A DNA stretch of 61,966 bases, taken from positions 1 through 61,966 of the forward strand of contig JBHELQ010000139.1 of the NCBI GenBank assembly GCA_046262995.1. The letters are read 5' to 3'. The stretch is from JBHELQ01 sp046262995 (GTDB lineage: Bacteria > Actinomycetota > Thermoleophilia > Solirubrobacterales > Thermoleophilaceae). Positions within the stretch are counted from its first letter, which is position 1. Each line of letters opens with the position of its first letter. The position numbers and the translations under genes are program-made. Positions 8,548-16,219 of the stretch are shown here, piece by piece. The notes beneath the pieces were generated by a model. The model made no database searches, was not told the DNA's origin, and saw only the letters and a program-made list of their open reading frames with translations.

Positions 8548-9305
8548 TGTTGCTGCGGCGCGTGATCCCCTGCCTGGACGTGGACAAGGGCCGTGTGGTC
8601 AAGGGCGTCGAGTTCGTGGACATCCGCGACGCCGGCGATCCGGTCGAGCTGGCCGCCCGCTACGAGCAGGAGGGCGCCGACGAGATCGTGTTCCTGGACA
8701 TCACCGCCTCGCACGAGAAGCGCGACACGGTGGCGGCGCTGGCGCGGCGCTGCGCGGACGAGATCTTCATCCCGTTCACGATCGGGGGCGGCGTGCGCTC
8801 CGTCGAGGACGCCCAGGCGGTGCTCGACGCGGGTGCGGACAAGGTGTCCGTGAACTCGGCGGCCGTGACGCGTCCGGAGCTCGTGGGCGAGCTCGCCGAG
8901 GTCTTCGGCTCCCAGTGCACGGTGCTGGCGATCGACGCCCGCCGGGAGGGGGACGGGAGCTACCAGGTGTACGTGAACGGCGGCCGCACGCCCACCGCCC
9001 TGGACGCGGTCGAGTGGGCCCGGCAGGCGGTCGAGCGCGGAGCGGGCGAGATCCTGCTGACGAGCATGGACCGCGACGGCACCGAGGACGGCTACGAGCT
9101 GGAGCTGAACCGCCGCGTCGCCGAGGCCGTGGAGGTGCCGGTGATCGCCTCCGGCGGCGCCGGCGAGCTCGACCACCTGGTGGAGGCGATCGAGCAGGGC
9201 GGCGCGGACGCCGTGCTCTGCGCGTCGATCTTCCATTACGGACAGCACAGCGTGCGTGAGGCGAAGGAGCGGATGCGCGCGGCCGGGATCCCGGTGCGCC
9301 TCTAG
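8547..9305 (+). CDS. hisF: Imidazole glycerol phosphate synthase, cyclase subunit HisF
   Basis: 252-residue TIM-barrel. Catalytic Asp11 lies in RVIPCLDVDKGRVVKG and the second Asp near residue 130 in LAIDARREG. Phosphate-binding loops are IGGGVRS and ASGGAGE. It closes the imidazole ring with ammonia from HisH, yielding AICAR and IGP. The start overlaps the hisA stop as TGATG. It is the last histidine gene here; hisE and hisI do not follow. Confidence 0.97.
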   Translation: MLLRRVIPCLDVDKGRVVKGVEFVDIRDAGDPVELAARYEQEGADEIVFLDITASHEKRDTVAALARRCADEIFIPFTIGGGVRSVEDAQAVLDAGADKVSVNSAAVTRPELVGELAEVFGSQCTVLAIDARREGDGSYQVYVNGGRTPTALDAVEWARQAVERGAGEILLTSMDRDGTEDGYELELNRRVAEAVEVPVIASGGAGELDHLVEAIEQGGADAVLCASIFHYGQHSVREAKERMRAAGIPVRL

Positions 9306-9311
9306 GCGAAC

Positions 9312-10547
9312 ATGTACGCCGTGAGCGTCACGGCCGATCTGCGCGAGCGAGTACGCCGGCTACCCGGCATGGAGCGCATCCTGCCCGCCTTGGAGGGGCT
9401 GCCGCCGGTGTTCCTGGTCGGCGGCGCGCTGCGCGACCTGCTGCGCGGCGAGCCGGCGATCGACCTCGACCTGGCGGTGGAGGGCGACGCGCGCTCGGTC
9501 GCCCGCGATCTGGCCGCCCGTCTCTCCGGTCAGCTGCGAGAGCACGGGCGCTTCGGCACGGCCACCATCCAGGCCGGAGACCTTGCCTTCGACCTGGCCA
9601 CGACCCGCCGCGAGCGCTACGAGCGCCCGGGAGCGCTGCCCGCGGTGGAGCCGGCGCGGCTCGATGAGGACCTGGGCCGGCGCGACTTCAGCGTCAACGC
9701 GATGGCCGCGGGGCTCACCGGCGAAGACCTGGGACACCTCTACGACCCGCAGGGAGGGCTGGACGACCTGCGCGCCGGACTGGTGCGCGTGCTCCACGAG
9801 CGCAGCTTCGTCGACGATCCCACGCGCCTGCTGCGGGCGGTGCGCTACGCCGCGCGCCTGGGCTTCGCGCTGGACCCCGAGACCGAGCGGCTGGCGCGCG
9901 CGGCGGTCGAGCAGGGCGCGCTCGGCACGGTCTCCGGGGGGCGCATCCGCGACGAGCTGCTGGATCTCCTGGCGGCCCCCGAGGCGTCCGCGGGCGCGGA
10001 GCGGCTGCGCGATCTCGGCATCGACAGGGGGCTCCACCCCGCCCTGGAAGCCGACCCCGAGCTCGTCGCGGACGCGGGGATGGCCGCGGAGGCGATCGGC
10101 GCCGACAGGGGACTGTCCGGGCTGGCGGCCCTCTGCGCCGGCGCTCCCGCCGAGCTGGGGGCCTGGCTTGAGGAGCTCCAGCTGACGGCACCACAACGGG
10201 AGGCGGTGGCGCGCGCGGCGGCGTCGGGCCCTGCGCTGGCGCAGGACCTTCTCCGCGAGCTGCGCCCCTCGGAGCTCCACGCCCTCCTGCAAGGCGAGCC
10301 TCCCGAGGCGCTCGCGCTGGCGCTGGCCATGCGTGCGCCCCCCGAGCCCGTGCTGCGTTTCGTGCGGGAGCTGCGCGACGCCGCCCTCGAGATCGGCGGC
10401 GAGGATCTCATCGCGGCCGGCGTCCCGAAGGGGCCCGCCGTCGGCAGGGCGCTCGACGAGGTGCTCCGGCGCAAGCTGGACGGCGAGCTCCAGGGCCGCG
10501 AGCAGGAGCTCCAGGCCGCGCTCGCGGCGGCGTGGAGAGATTCGTGA
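9312..10547 (+). CDS. cca: CCA tRNA nucleotidyltransferase / poly(A) polymerase family
   Basis: 411 residues of the class II nucleotidyltransferase family. The active site reads VFLVGGALRDLL then the carboxylates IDLDLAVEGD near residues 52-61. The conserved RRDFSVNAMA and DPTRLLRAVRYAARLGF motifs of CCA-adding enzymes and bacterial poly(A) polymerases follow. It repairs or builds the 3' CCA of tRNA. There is no C-terminal HD domain; the C-terminal 200 residues are helical and Leu/Ala-rich. It starts 6 bases after hisF and overlaps pgeF by 16 bases. CCA addition is more likely than A-addition alone, but sequence cannot exclude the latter. Confidence 0.88.
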   Translation: MYAVSVTADLRERVRRLPGMERILPALEGLPPVFLVGGALRDLLRGEPAIDLDLAVEGDARSVARDLAARLSGQLREHGRFGTATIQAGDLAFDLATTRRERYERPGALPAVEPARLDEDLGRRDFSVNAMAAGLTGEDLGHLYDPQGGLDDLRAGLVRVLHERSFVDDPTRLLRAVRYAARLGFALDPETERLARAAVEQGALGTVSGGRIRDELLDLLAAPEASAGAERLRDLGIDRGLHPALEADPELVADAGMAAEAIGADRGLSGLAALCAGAPAELGAWLEELQLTAPQREAVARAAASGPALAQDLLRELRPSELHALLQGEPPEALALALAMRAPPEPVLRFVRELRDAALEIGGEDLIAAGVPKGPAVGRALDEVLRRKLDGELQGREQELQAALAAAWRDS

Positions 10548-11275
10548 GCGGCGCGCCCGTCACCTCGGTCGACCTTTCCGGCGCCCGCGCGCTGTTCTCC
10601 ACACGGCGGGGCGGCGTGAGCGAGGGGCCCTACGAGTCGCTCAACCTGGGCATCCTCACCGAGGACCTGCCCGAGCGGATCGGGGAGAACCGCGGCCGGC
10701 TGGCCGCCGCGGCCGAGCTCGAGCCGGCAGCCATCGCCATGGGCTGGCAGGTGCACGGCACCGAGCTGAGGCGCTGGGACGCGCCGCCCCCGGCCGGTGA
10801 GGACGGCTACGCGAGGCCCGGGGCCGAGCTGCCCAGGGTCGACGGGCACCTGACAACCGCGCCGGGCGTGGGACTGCTCGTGCTGGTCGCCGACTGCCTG
10901 CCGGTGGCCCTGGCCGGCGCCGGACAGGCGGCGATCCTCCATTGCGGCTGGCGCGGGCTCGCGCAGGGGATAATCGAGCGGGCGCTCACCCGCTTCGAGG
11001 AGCGGCCGGCCGCCGCGGTCGGGCCGGGGATCGGGCGCTGCTGCTACGAGGTCGGGCAGGAGGTGCTCGACGCATTCGCCGGCCTCGAGGGTGTCGCGGA
11101 AGGCCGGATGCTCGACCTGCGGGCGGTGGCCGAGCGCAAGCTGCGCGCCGGCGGCGTCGAGGACGTTCAGCACGTCGATCAGTGCACGAGCTGTCACCCC
11201 GACCTCTACTTCTCGCATCGCCGCGACGGCGGTGTCACCGGCAGGCAGGCCGGCCTCGTGGTCCTCGATGGCTGA
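10532..11275 (+). CDS. pgeF: Peptidoglycan editing factor PgeF (YfiH/laccase-domain)
   Basis: 247 residues of the DUF152/YfiH family. Conserved copper/zinc-like ligands appear as GWQVHGTEL, VADCLPVAL, LHCGWRGLAQG, GPGIGRCCYEVG and the C-terminal CTSCHPDLYFSHRRDG. In E. coli the homologue limits misincorporation of L-Ser in muropeptide precursors; purine nucleoside activities are reported for others. It sits in its classical position before yggS and the sepF region. Start is GTG inside the cca 3' end, and it overlaps yggS by 8 bases. Confidence 0.93.
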   Translation: MERFVSGAPVTSVDLSGARALFSTRRGGVSEGPYESLNLGILTEDLPERIGENRGRLAAAAELEPAAIAMGWQVHGTELRRWDAPPPAGEDGYARPGAELPRVDGHLTTAPGVGLLVLVADCLPVALAGAGQAAILHCGWRGLAQGIIERALTRFEERPAAAVGPGIGRCCYEVGQEVLDAFAGLEGVAEGRMLDLRAVAERKLRAGGVEDVQHVDQCTSCHPDLYFSHRRDGGVTGRQAGLVVLDG

Positions 11276-11912
11276 GCTCTTCACGGGTCTCGAGGCCGCC
11301 ACGGTCCGCGCGAACCTGGAGCGCGTCAGGGAGCGCATCGCCGCGGCCGGCCGGGACCCGGAGGAGGTCGAGGTGTGCGCGGCCACGAAGTACGTGCCGG
11401 CTGAGGAGCTGCCCGCACTGGCCGAGGCCGGAGTGACGCTCGTGGGCGAGAACCGCGCGGGGGAGCTGGCCGAGAAGCAGGAGCGGCACGGCGACCTGTT
11501 CGCCTGGGACTTCATCGGAGCGCTCCAGAGCCGCAAGCTGAAGGACCTGGCGCCTCGCGTGCGACTGATCCACTCCGTCGCCTCCGAGTCGGCGCTCAGC
11601 CGCCTAGAGCGGCATCCCGCCCGCGAGATCCTGATCGAGGTGAACGTGGCCGGTGAGGATGGAAAGGCCGGAATCGACGCCTCCGAGCTGGCCGGCTACC
11701 TGTCGCGCTCGCCCGTGCCCGTCACGGGGCTGATGACGATGCCTCCCTTCGTGGAGCGGGCGGAGGACAACCGGCGCTGGTTCGCCCGCCTGGCCGAGTT
11801 GGCCGCCGAGCACGGCCTCGAGCGACTGTCGATGGGCACGAGCCAGGACTACGAGGTCGCCGTCCAGGAGGGCGCCACGATCGTTCGGCTGGGCACCGTC
11901 CTCTACGCCTGA
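11268..11912 (+). CDS. yggS: PLP homeostasis protein, YggS/PLPBP family
   Basis: 214-residue single-domain PLP-binding TIM-barrel related to alanine racemase. The Schiff-base lysine is Lys41 in CAATKYV. Other motifs are LVGENRAGE, DFIGALQSRK, IEVNVAGEDGKAG and LSMGTSQDYEVAVQEGAT with the phosphate-binding segment at the C-terminus. Members keep free PLP balanced and affect amino-acid metabolism and are not racemases. Translation is coupled to pgeF. The 3' end overlaps the convergent hydrolase by 10 bases. Confidence 0.95.
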   Translation: MAELFTGLEAATVRANLERVRERIAAAGRDPEEVEVCAATKYVPAEELPALAEAGVTLVGENRAGELAEKQERHGDLFAWDFIGALQSRKLKDLAPRVRLIHSVASESALSRLERHPAREILIEVNVAGEDGKAGIDASELAGYLSRSPVPVTGLMTMPPFVERAEDNRRWFARLAELAAEHGLERLSMGTSQDYEVAVQEGATIVRLGTVLYA

Positions 11913-12778
11913 GGCGGAACTCCCACGCGCTCCAGGAAGTCGCCGATCGCCGAGGACAGGCGCGCTCCCTGCCACGCCAGCGGCGTCTGGCCCTCGTCTT
12001 CGACCAGCAGCTCGCCGCGCGGCAGCCGCTCGGCGTACTCGCGAGCCACGTCGAGCGGGTGGATCGTGTCGGCCTCGTCGCGGGAGCCCACGACCAGCGT
12101 CGGAACGTCGAGCGCGTCGAGCGGCTCCAGCCCGTCGAACGCGCGCGAGCGCGGCACCACCCGCATGGCGGCGGAGACCGCGTCCAGGTGCCGGTGGCGC
12201 TCCATCCGCTGGCGCGTGGCCTCGCGGGCGAGCTCCCGCCAGCGCTCGGGGAGCTCCTCGGGGGTGGCGGCGTCCACGAAGGCGTCCACGCCCCCGCCCT
12301 CGAGGTCGTTGGCCATGCGGTCCCAGACCTCGAACTCGATCTCGGTCGTCCGCCGGCCGGTGTAGGCCGGGGTGACCTGGACGAGCGCCCGGACTCCCTC
12401 CGGGTTGCCGATCGCGAAAGCCATCGCGGTGGCGGCGCCCATCGAGCTGCCCACGAGGACCCGCCGCTCCAGCCCGCGCTCGTCGAGCACGGCCCGGAGG
12501 TCGCCCTGGAGATCGTCGTAGCCATAGGCGGTCGGATCCGGAGAGGGGTCGGATTCCCCGTGCCCGCGCGCGTCGTAGGCCACCAGGCGATAGCCGCGTC
12601 GCACCAGGTGGCGAGAGCCCTGCACGACGTTGCGCCGGGTGGCGCTCAGGCCGTGCAGCAGCACGAGCGGGGGCGCATCGCCCTCCGGTCCCGCCTGCTC
12701 ACCGCGCAGCGTGAGACTGCCGCCGCCGGGTATCTGGCGCAGCACTTCGAACGGGATGGGATCGAGGGAGCGACGCAT
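11903..12778 (-). CDS. Alpha/beta-fold hydrolase
   Basis: 291 residues. The oxyanion-hole motif is LVLLHGLSATRRN, the strand-turn is YDARGHGESDPSPD, and the nucleophile Ser lies in LVGSSMGAATAMAFA. The acid Asp is probably in VVGSRDEADTIHP. The usual C-terminal catalytic His is not obvious: the expected place reads LLVEDEGQTPLAWQG, so activity may differ or be lost. No signal peptide. The gene lies on the opposite strand inside an otherwise co-directional division cluster and overlaps yggS at the 3' end, which suggests insertion. Substrate unknown. Confidence 0.85.
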   Translation of the reverse strand: MRRSLDPIPFEVLRQIPGGGSLTLRGEQAGPEGDAPPLVLLHGLSATRRNVVQGSRHLVRRGYRLVAYDARGHGESDPSPDPTAYGYDDLQGDLRAVLDERGLERRVLVGSSMGAATAMAFAIGNPEGVRALVQVTPAYTGRRTTEIEFEVWDRMANDLEGGGVDAFVDAATPEELPERWRELAREATRQRMERHRHLDAVSAAMRVVPRSRAFDGLEPLDALDVPTLVVGSRDEADTIHPLDVAREYAERLPRGELLVEDEGQTPLAWQGARLSSAIGDFLERVGVPPQA

Positions 12779-12783
12779 GCCCT

Positions 12784-12848
12784 TTGCGGTTGCCCTCTCC
12801 TACCCAATAATCTGTGTATATCGAAGGGTTTTCGCCCTGACGGGCGAA
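12784..12848 (+). promoter_or_regulatory. Candidate sepF promoter and leader hairpin
   Basis: TTGCGG (12784-12789) and TAATCT (12808-12813) are spaced by 18 bases and fit a sigma-70-like promoter. The predicted leader contains TTCGCCC (12831-12837) pairing with GGGCGAA (12842-12848) around a TGAC loop. That stem abuts the AAGGA ribosome-binding site of sepF, so it could modulate translation. The region is markedly richer in A+T than its surroundings and also separates the divergent hydrolase. Confidence 0.45.
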
Positions 12849-12860
12849 GGACAGGTCCCG

Positions 12861-13409
12861 ATGGCGCTACGCGACACATGGCACCGCGCACTCGTTTACT
12901 TCGGCCTCGCCGAGGAGGAGGACCCGCGCTACGAGGCCCTCCCGGATCCCGAGCCGGAGTCCGAGATCGAGGACCGTTACCGAGAGCGGCCCAACGTCCG
13001 GCGCCTCCAGCGCCGCCGCCGCAACGAGTTCGACGACATCTTCGCCGACGAGCCTCGCGGCGGAGGGCGTGAGACACGCGTCCTGCGGCCGGTCGGGGGC
13101 GGGGGCGGCAACGGGCGTTCGGGCGGCGGCGAGCTGTCCGTCCACCTGGTCGTCCCGAAGAGCTTCAACGACGCTCAGCAGATCGCCGACCAGTTCAAGG
13201 ACGCGATTCCCGTGATCCTGAACCTCCAGAGCTCGGACACGGACCTCTCGAAGCGCCTGATCGACTTCGCCTCCGGCCTGACCTATGCCCTCGACGGCGG
13301 GATGCAGCGGATCGCCGACAAGGTGTTCCTGCTGACGCCGCGCAACGTCGAGGTCTCGGCGGAAGAGCGCGCCCGGCTGATCGAGAAGGGGTTCTTCAAC
13401 CAGTCCTGA
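12861..13409 (+). CDS. sepF: Cell division protein SepF
   Basis: 182 residues. N-terminal MALRDTWHRALVYFGLAEEE is a probable membrane-binding amphipathic helix. A disordered charged linker with a Gly-rich run (about residues 40-92) follows, then the SepF core with LSVHLVVPKSFNDAQQIAD and the dimerising DFASGLTYALDGGMQRIADKVF. SepF tethers FtsZ to the membrane and is essential in actinobacteria that lack FtsA and ZipA. An AAGGA site 9 bases upstream supports the ATG. ftsZ is not in this window. Confidence 0.95.
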   Translation: MALRDTWHRALVYFGLAEEEDPRYEALPDPEPESEIEDRYRERPNVRRLQRRRRNEFDDIFADEPRGGGRETRVLRPVGGGGGNGRSGGGELSVHLVVPKSFNDAQQIADQFKDAIPVILNLQSSDTDLSKRLIDFASGLTYALDGGMQRIADKVFLLTPRNVEVSAEERARLIEKGFFNQS

Positions 13410-13428
13410 GGCCCCCCGCCACGCCGAC

Positions 13429-13434
13429 TAGGCT
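13429..13434 (+). promoter_or_regulatory. Candidate -10 box (TAGGCT) for proC
   Basis: TAGGCT fits TANNNT and ends 9 bases before the proC ATG, with no clear Shine-Dalgarno between. proC may have its own near-leaderless transcript besides read-through from sepF. Confidence 0.4.
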
Positions 13435-13443
13435 TCGGCGGCG

Positions 13444-14202
13444 ATGAAGCTGGGGCTGATCGGGGCGGGGAACATGGCGTCGGCGCTCGCCCGCGGCCTC
13501 GGGGAGCCGGTCCTGGTCTCCGACCCGCAGGACGGCCGGGCAGAGGCGCTCGCCCGGGCCGTCGGCGGGGAGGCCGTGGCCGGGAACGCCGAGGTCGCCG
13601 ATCAATCGGACGTCGTCGTGCTGTGCCACAAGCCGGCCCAGCTGAGCGAGGTGGCCGAGCAGATCGCGGGCTCGGCGCGGGCGATCGTCACGATCCTGGC
13701 CGCGACCACGACGGCGCAGGTGGAGCAGGCGTTCCCCGGCCTGCCGGTATACCGGTTCATCCCCAACATCCCGGTCGAGGTCGGCCGGGGGGTGCTCTGC
13801 TACGCCGCCGGCAGCCGGGCGGCGGAGGGCCCCGAGCAGGAGCTGCTCGAGCTGTTCGGGCGGGCCGGGACCGTGATCCCCCTCGACGAGCCGCTGCTCG
13901 AGCCGGCGATGGCCCTGATGAGCTGCGGGCCCGCGTTCCTGGCGCTGATCTGCGAGGCGTTCGCGGACGCCGGCGCCCGCCACGGCCTGCCGGCCGCCGA
14001 GGCGACCCGCATGACGGTCGAGACCATGGCGGGCACGGCCGCCTACCTGATGGCCCACGAGCTCGACCTCCAGGGCCTTCGGGCCCGGGTCGCGACCCCC
14101 GGCGGGGTTACGGAGAAGGGCCTCGAGTCGCTGGAGAGCGGCGGTGTGCGCGAGCTCTGCGCAGCTGCCGTCGACACCGTGGTGGAGGCTACGCGGGGAT
14201 GA
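13444..14202 (+). CDS. proC: Pyrroline-5-carboxylate reductase ProC
   Basis: 252 residues. The Rossmann NAD(P) site is LGLIGAGNMASALARG at the very start. FIPNIPVEVGRGVLCYA and the C-terminal family signature ATPGGVTEKGLESLE confirm the family. It makes L-proline from pyrroline-5-carboxylate. Its place between sepF and yggT is a common arrangement in several phyla. It overlaps yggT by 4 bases (ATGA). Confidence 0.95.
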   Translation: MKLGLIGAGNMASALARGLGEPVLVSDPQDGRAEALARAVGGEAVAGNAEVADQSDVVVLCHKPAQLSEVAEQIAGSARAIVTILAATTTAQVEQAFPGLPVYRFIPNIPVEVGRGVLCYAAGSRAAEGPEQELLELFGRAGTVIPLDEPLLEPAMALMSCGPAFLALICEAFADAGARHGLPAAEATRMTVETMAGTAAYLMAHELDLQGLRARVATPGGVTEKGLESLESGGVRELCAAAVDTVVEATRG

Positions 14203-14507
14203 GCTGGATCCCCCTGGCCCTGACGCGAGCCGACGTAGGCGGCTACGTGCGCACGCTGACCTACGTCTACTTCGTCTTCATCTTCATCCGGATCATCATG
14301 TCGTGGATCCCGCGGATCCCCTACAACCGCACCCTCGACGCGGTGCTGACCTTCGTGAAGGACGTGACGGACCCGTACCTCAACCTGTTCCGGCGCTTCA
14401 TTCCCCCGGTGCGACTCGGCCCGGGGGCGCTCGACCTGAGCCCCGTGGTGGCCACCTTCGTGCTGCTGATAGTCGGCGGCGTCGTGGCGAGCCTGATCGA
14501 AGGCTGA
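14199..14507 (+). CDS. YggT family membrane protein
   Basis: 102 residues with two hydrophobic segments, about residues 15-37 (YVRTLTYVYFVFIFIRIIMS) and 80-100. Between them lies the family motif DPYLNLFRRFIPPVRLGPGALDLSPVV. YggT proteins sit beside sepF in many bacteria; roles in osmotic tolerance and division are suggested but not settled. Translation is coupled to proC. Confidence 0.9.
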   Translation: MSWIPLALTRADVGGYVRTLTYVYFVFIFIRIIMSWIPRIPYNRTLDAVLTFVKDVTDPYLNLFRRFIPPVRLGPGALDLSPVVATFVLLIVGGVVASLIEG

Positions 14508-14513
14508 GCCCCC

Positions 14514-14963
14514 GTGGGGGCGACGACGGCCGGCGTGGCGCGCGCGGCGGCGGCCGCGACGGTGGTGGCGGCGCTGGACCAGGCGACGAAGCAGGCCGTC
14601 GTCCACTCGATCGCCCGCGACGACAGCCGAACGGTCTTCTACGGCGTCGACCTGACCAACACGCGCAACACCGGGGTCGCCTTCGGTGCGCTCGAGGGAG
14701 GCGGAATCGTGGTCGGCGTGCTGATCGCCCTGTCGCTGACCGCGCTGCTCGTGTACTTCGCCCTCAACGCGGCCGCCCCCTGGCTGTGGCTGCCGGTCGG
14801 GCTGATCCTCGGCGGGGCGGTGGGCAACCTCGTCGACCGGGTGCGGATCGGCGCGGTTATCGACTTCATCGATCCTGCGTTCTGGCCCGCCTTCAACCTC
14901 GCGGACTCCGCCATCGTGATCGGAGTGCTCGCGCTGCTGTACGTGATCGAGGGCAGGGCATGA
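14514..14963 (+). CDS. lspA: Lipoprotein signal peptidase LspA
   Basis: 149 residues with four hydrophobic segments. Conserved blocks are LDQATKQAV, NTRNTGVAFG, GGAVGNLVDRVRIGAVIDFID and FNLADSAIVIG. The catalytic aspartates are in GNLVDR and FNLAD. It removes signal peptides from prolipoproteins, such as the lipoprotein encoded at 20599. GTG start 6 bases after yggT, and ATGA overlap with rluD. Confidence 0.95.
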   Translation: MGATTAGVARAAAAATVVAALDQATKQAVVHSIARDDSRTVFYGVDLTNTRNTGVAFGALEGGGIVVGVLIALSLTALLVYFALNAAAPWLWLPVGLILGGAVGNLVDRVRIGAVIDFIDPAFWPAFNLADSAIVIGVLALLYVIEGRA

Positions 14964-15889
14964 GCGACCTGGAGCTGCTCGTGGGCCCCGATGACGCCGG
15001 CGAGCGGCTTGACGCGGTGCTCGTGGCGCGTGCGGGGCTGCCCTCCCGTGCCGCCGCCCAGCGGCTCCTGGAGGAGGGGGCCGTGAGCGTCGACGGGCAG
15101 CGGCGGTTGAAGGGGTTCCGCGTCTCGACGGGAGAGAGGCTGCTGGTCACGCGCGCGGAGGAGGGGCCGAGCGCGCGCGGGGACGTCCCCTTCGAGATCG
15201 TCTTCGAGGACGACCACCTGCTCGTGGTCGACAAGCCCGCGGGCGTGGTGGTGCACCCCGCGCCCGGCACGCGGGAGCCCACGCTGGCGGACGCGCTTCG
15301 GGACCGCACGGCAGGGGGCCCTTCGGTTCGGCAGGGCCTCGTTCACCGGCTCGACCGCGATACCTCCGGCCTGATGGCGCTGGCGAAGTCGGAGCGGGCG
15401 TACGAGGGGCTCCAGGCCATGATCCGCGCGCATGAGGTGACGCGCGAGTACCTGACCCTCGTCGCGGGATCGCCCGACGCCGACGAGGGCACGGTGGACG
15501 CGCCGATCGGACGGGACCGGATGCGGCGGACCGTGGTCTCGACGCGGAGTGACCGCGCCCGTGCCGCGGTCACGCACTTCCGAGTCCTCGAGCGGCTGGA
15601 CTTCACGAGCCTGCTCAGGGTGAGGCTCGAGACGGGCCGCACCCACCAGATCCGCGCGCACCTGGCGGCGATCGGGAATCCGGTGTGCGGAGATCGACGC
15701 TACGGAGGGCGCGAATGCGGCGCCCGACTGGGGCTCGAGCGCCAGTTCCTGCACAGCGCGACGCTCATGTTTAGCCACCCGATCGCTCGGGAAATTGTGC
15801 GATGCGAGTCCAAACCGCCCGCCGATCTGCGTCGTGCACTAGACGCGGCCCGGCGGGAGCCAGTCTCCGGAGGGCCAGACGGGGGCTGA
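14960..15889 (+). CDS. rluD: RluA/RluD family pseudouridine synthase
   Basis: 309 residues. An S4 RNA-binding domain (about 12-60, with RLDAVLVARAGLPSR) is followed by the catalytic domain. The catalytic aspartate is Asp132 in LVHRLDRDTSGLMAL; VVDKPAGVVVHPAPG and ETGRTHQIRAHLAAIG are further family motifs. It isomerises uridines in 23S rRNA. The exact target sites cannot be told from sequence, so rluD is by best family fit. It ends the lspA transcription unit, 9 bases ahead of an intrinsic terminator. Confidence 0.9.
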   Translation: MSDLELLVGPDDAGERLDAVLVARAGLPSRAAAQRLLEEGAVSVDGQRRLKGFRVSTGERLLVTRAEEGPSARGDVPFEIVFEDDHLLVVDKPAGVVVHPAPGTREPTLADALRDRTAGGPSVRQGLVHRLDRDTSGLMALAKSERAYEGLQAMIRAHEVTREYLTLVAGSPDADEGTVDAPIGRDRMRRTVVSTRSDRARAAVTHFRVLERLDFTSLLRVRLETGRTHQIRAHLAAIGNPVCGDRRYGGRECGARLGLERQFLHSATLMFSHPIAREIVRCESKPPADLRRALDAARREPVSGGPDGG

Positions 15890-15898
15890 GATATGGGG

Positions 15899-15927
15899 GA
15901 GGCGACCTTCGGGTCGCCTCTTCTTTT
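15899..15927 (+). terminator. Rho-independent terminator after rluD
   Basis: GAGGCGACC (15899-15907) and GGTCGCCTC (15912-15920) form a perfect 9-bp stem capped by TTCG, followed by TTCTTTT (15921-15927). It lies 9 bases beyond the rluD stop and ends the pgeF-to-rluD group before rpsB. Confidence 0.93.
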
Positions 15928-16219
15928 GCGCCGGGCCGGTGCTCCCGGCCCGGAACCGCCTCGAAAAGGAAACGAGGCGGCCGCCATGACCGCCCCGCTC
16001 CGCGTCGTAGGGCCGGACCACCGGAGGTAGGGGAAGGGAGGGCCGGCCCACTGCCTGAAACGGGGGCCGGGCCGAAAACTTGCGCCTGGCCTATCCTTCC
16101 CAACGGTCAGAAACCGACCCCGCCGAGAGCGGGCGCGGCCCTGCCCGGATCGCCGTCCCGCGGCCTCCGGGTCCCGCGCGCCGAGCGGTGGGAACAGCAC
16201 CACCTACAAGGGGAGTCAT
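15928..16219 (+). promoter_or_regulatory. Structured rpsB upstream region
   Basis: This 292-base gap holds two further strong hairpins: CCGGGCC/GGCCCGG (15931-15937 with 15947-15953) and CCGCCTCG/CGAGGCGG (15956-15963 with 15973-15980) around an AAAAGGAAA loop. A TATCCT hexamer at 16092-16097 is the best -10 candidate, giving a leader of about 115 bases. CCCGC/GCGGG stems follow near 16120. AAGGGGAG (16208-16215) is the ribosome-binding site for the TTG start of rpsB. No ORF is convincing. A cis-acting ribosomal-protein leader is possible, since S2 often regulates its own operon. Confidence 0.45.
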
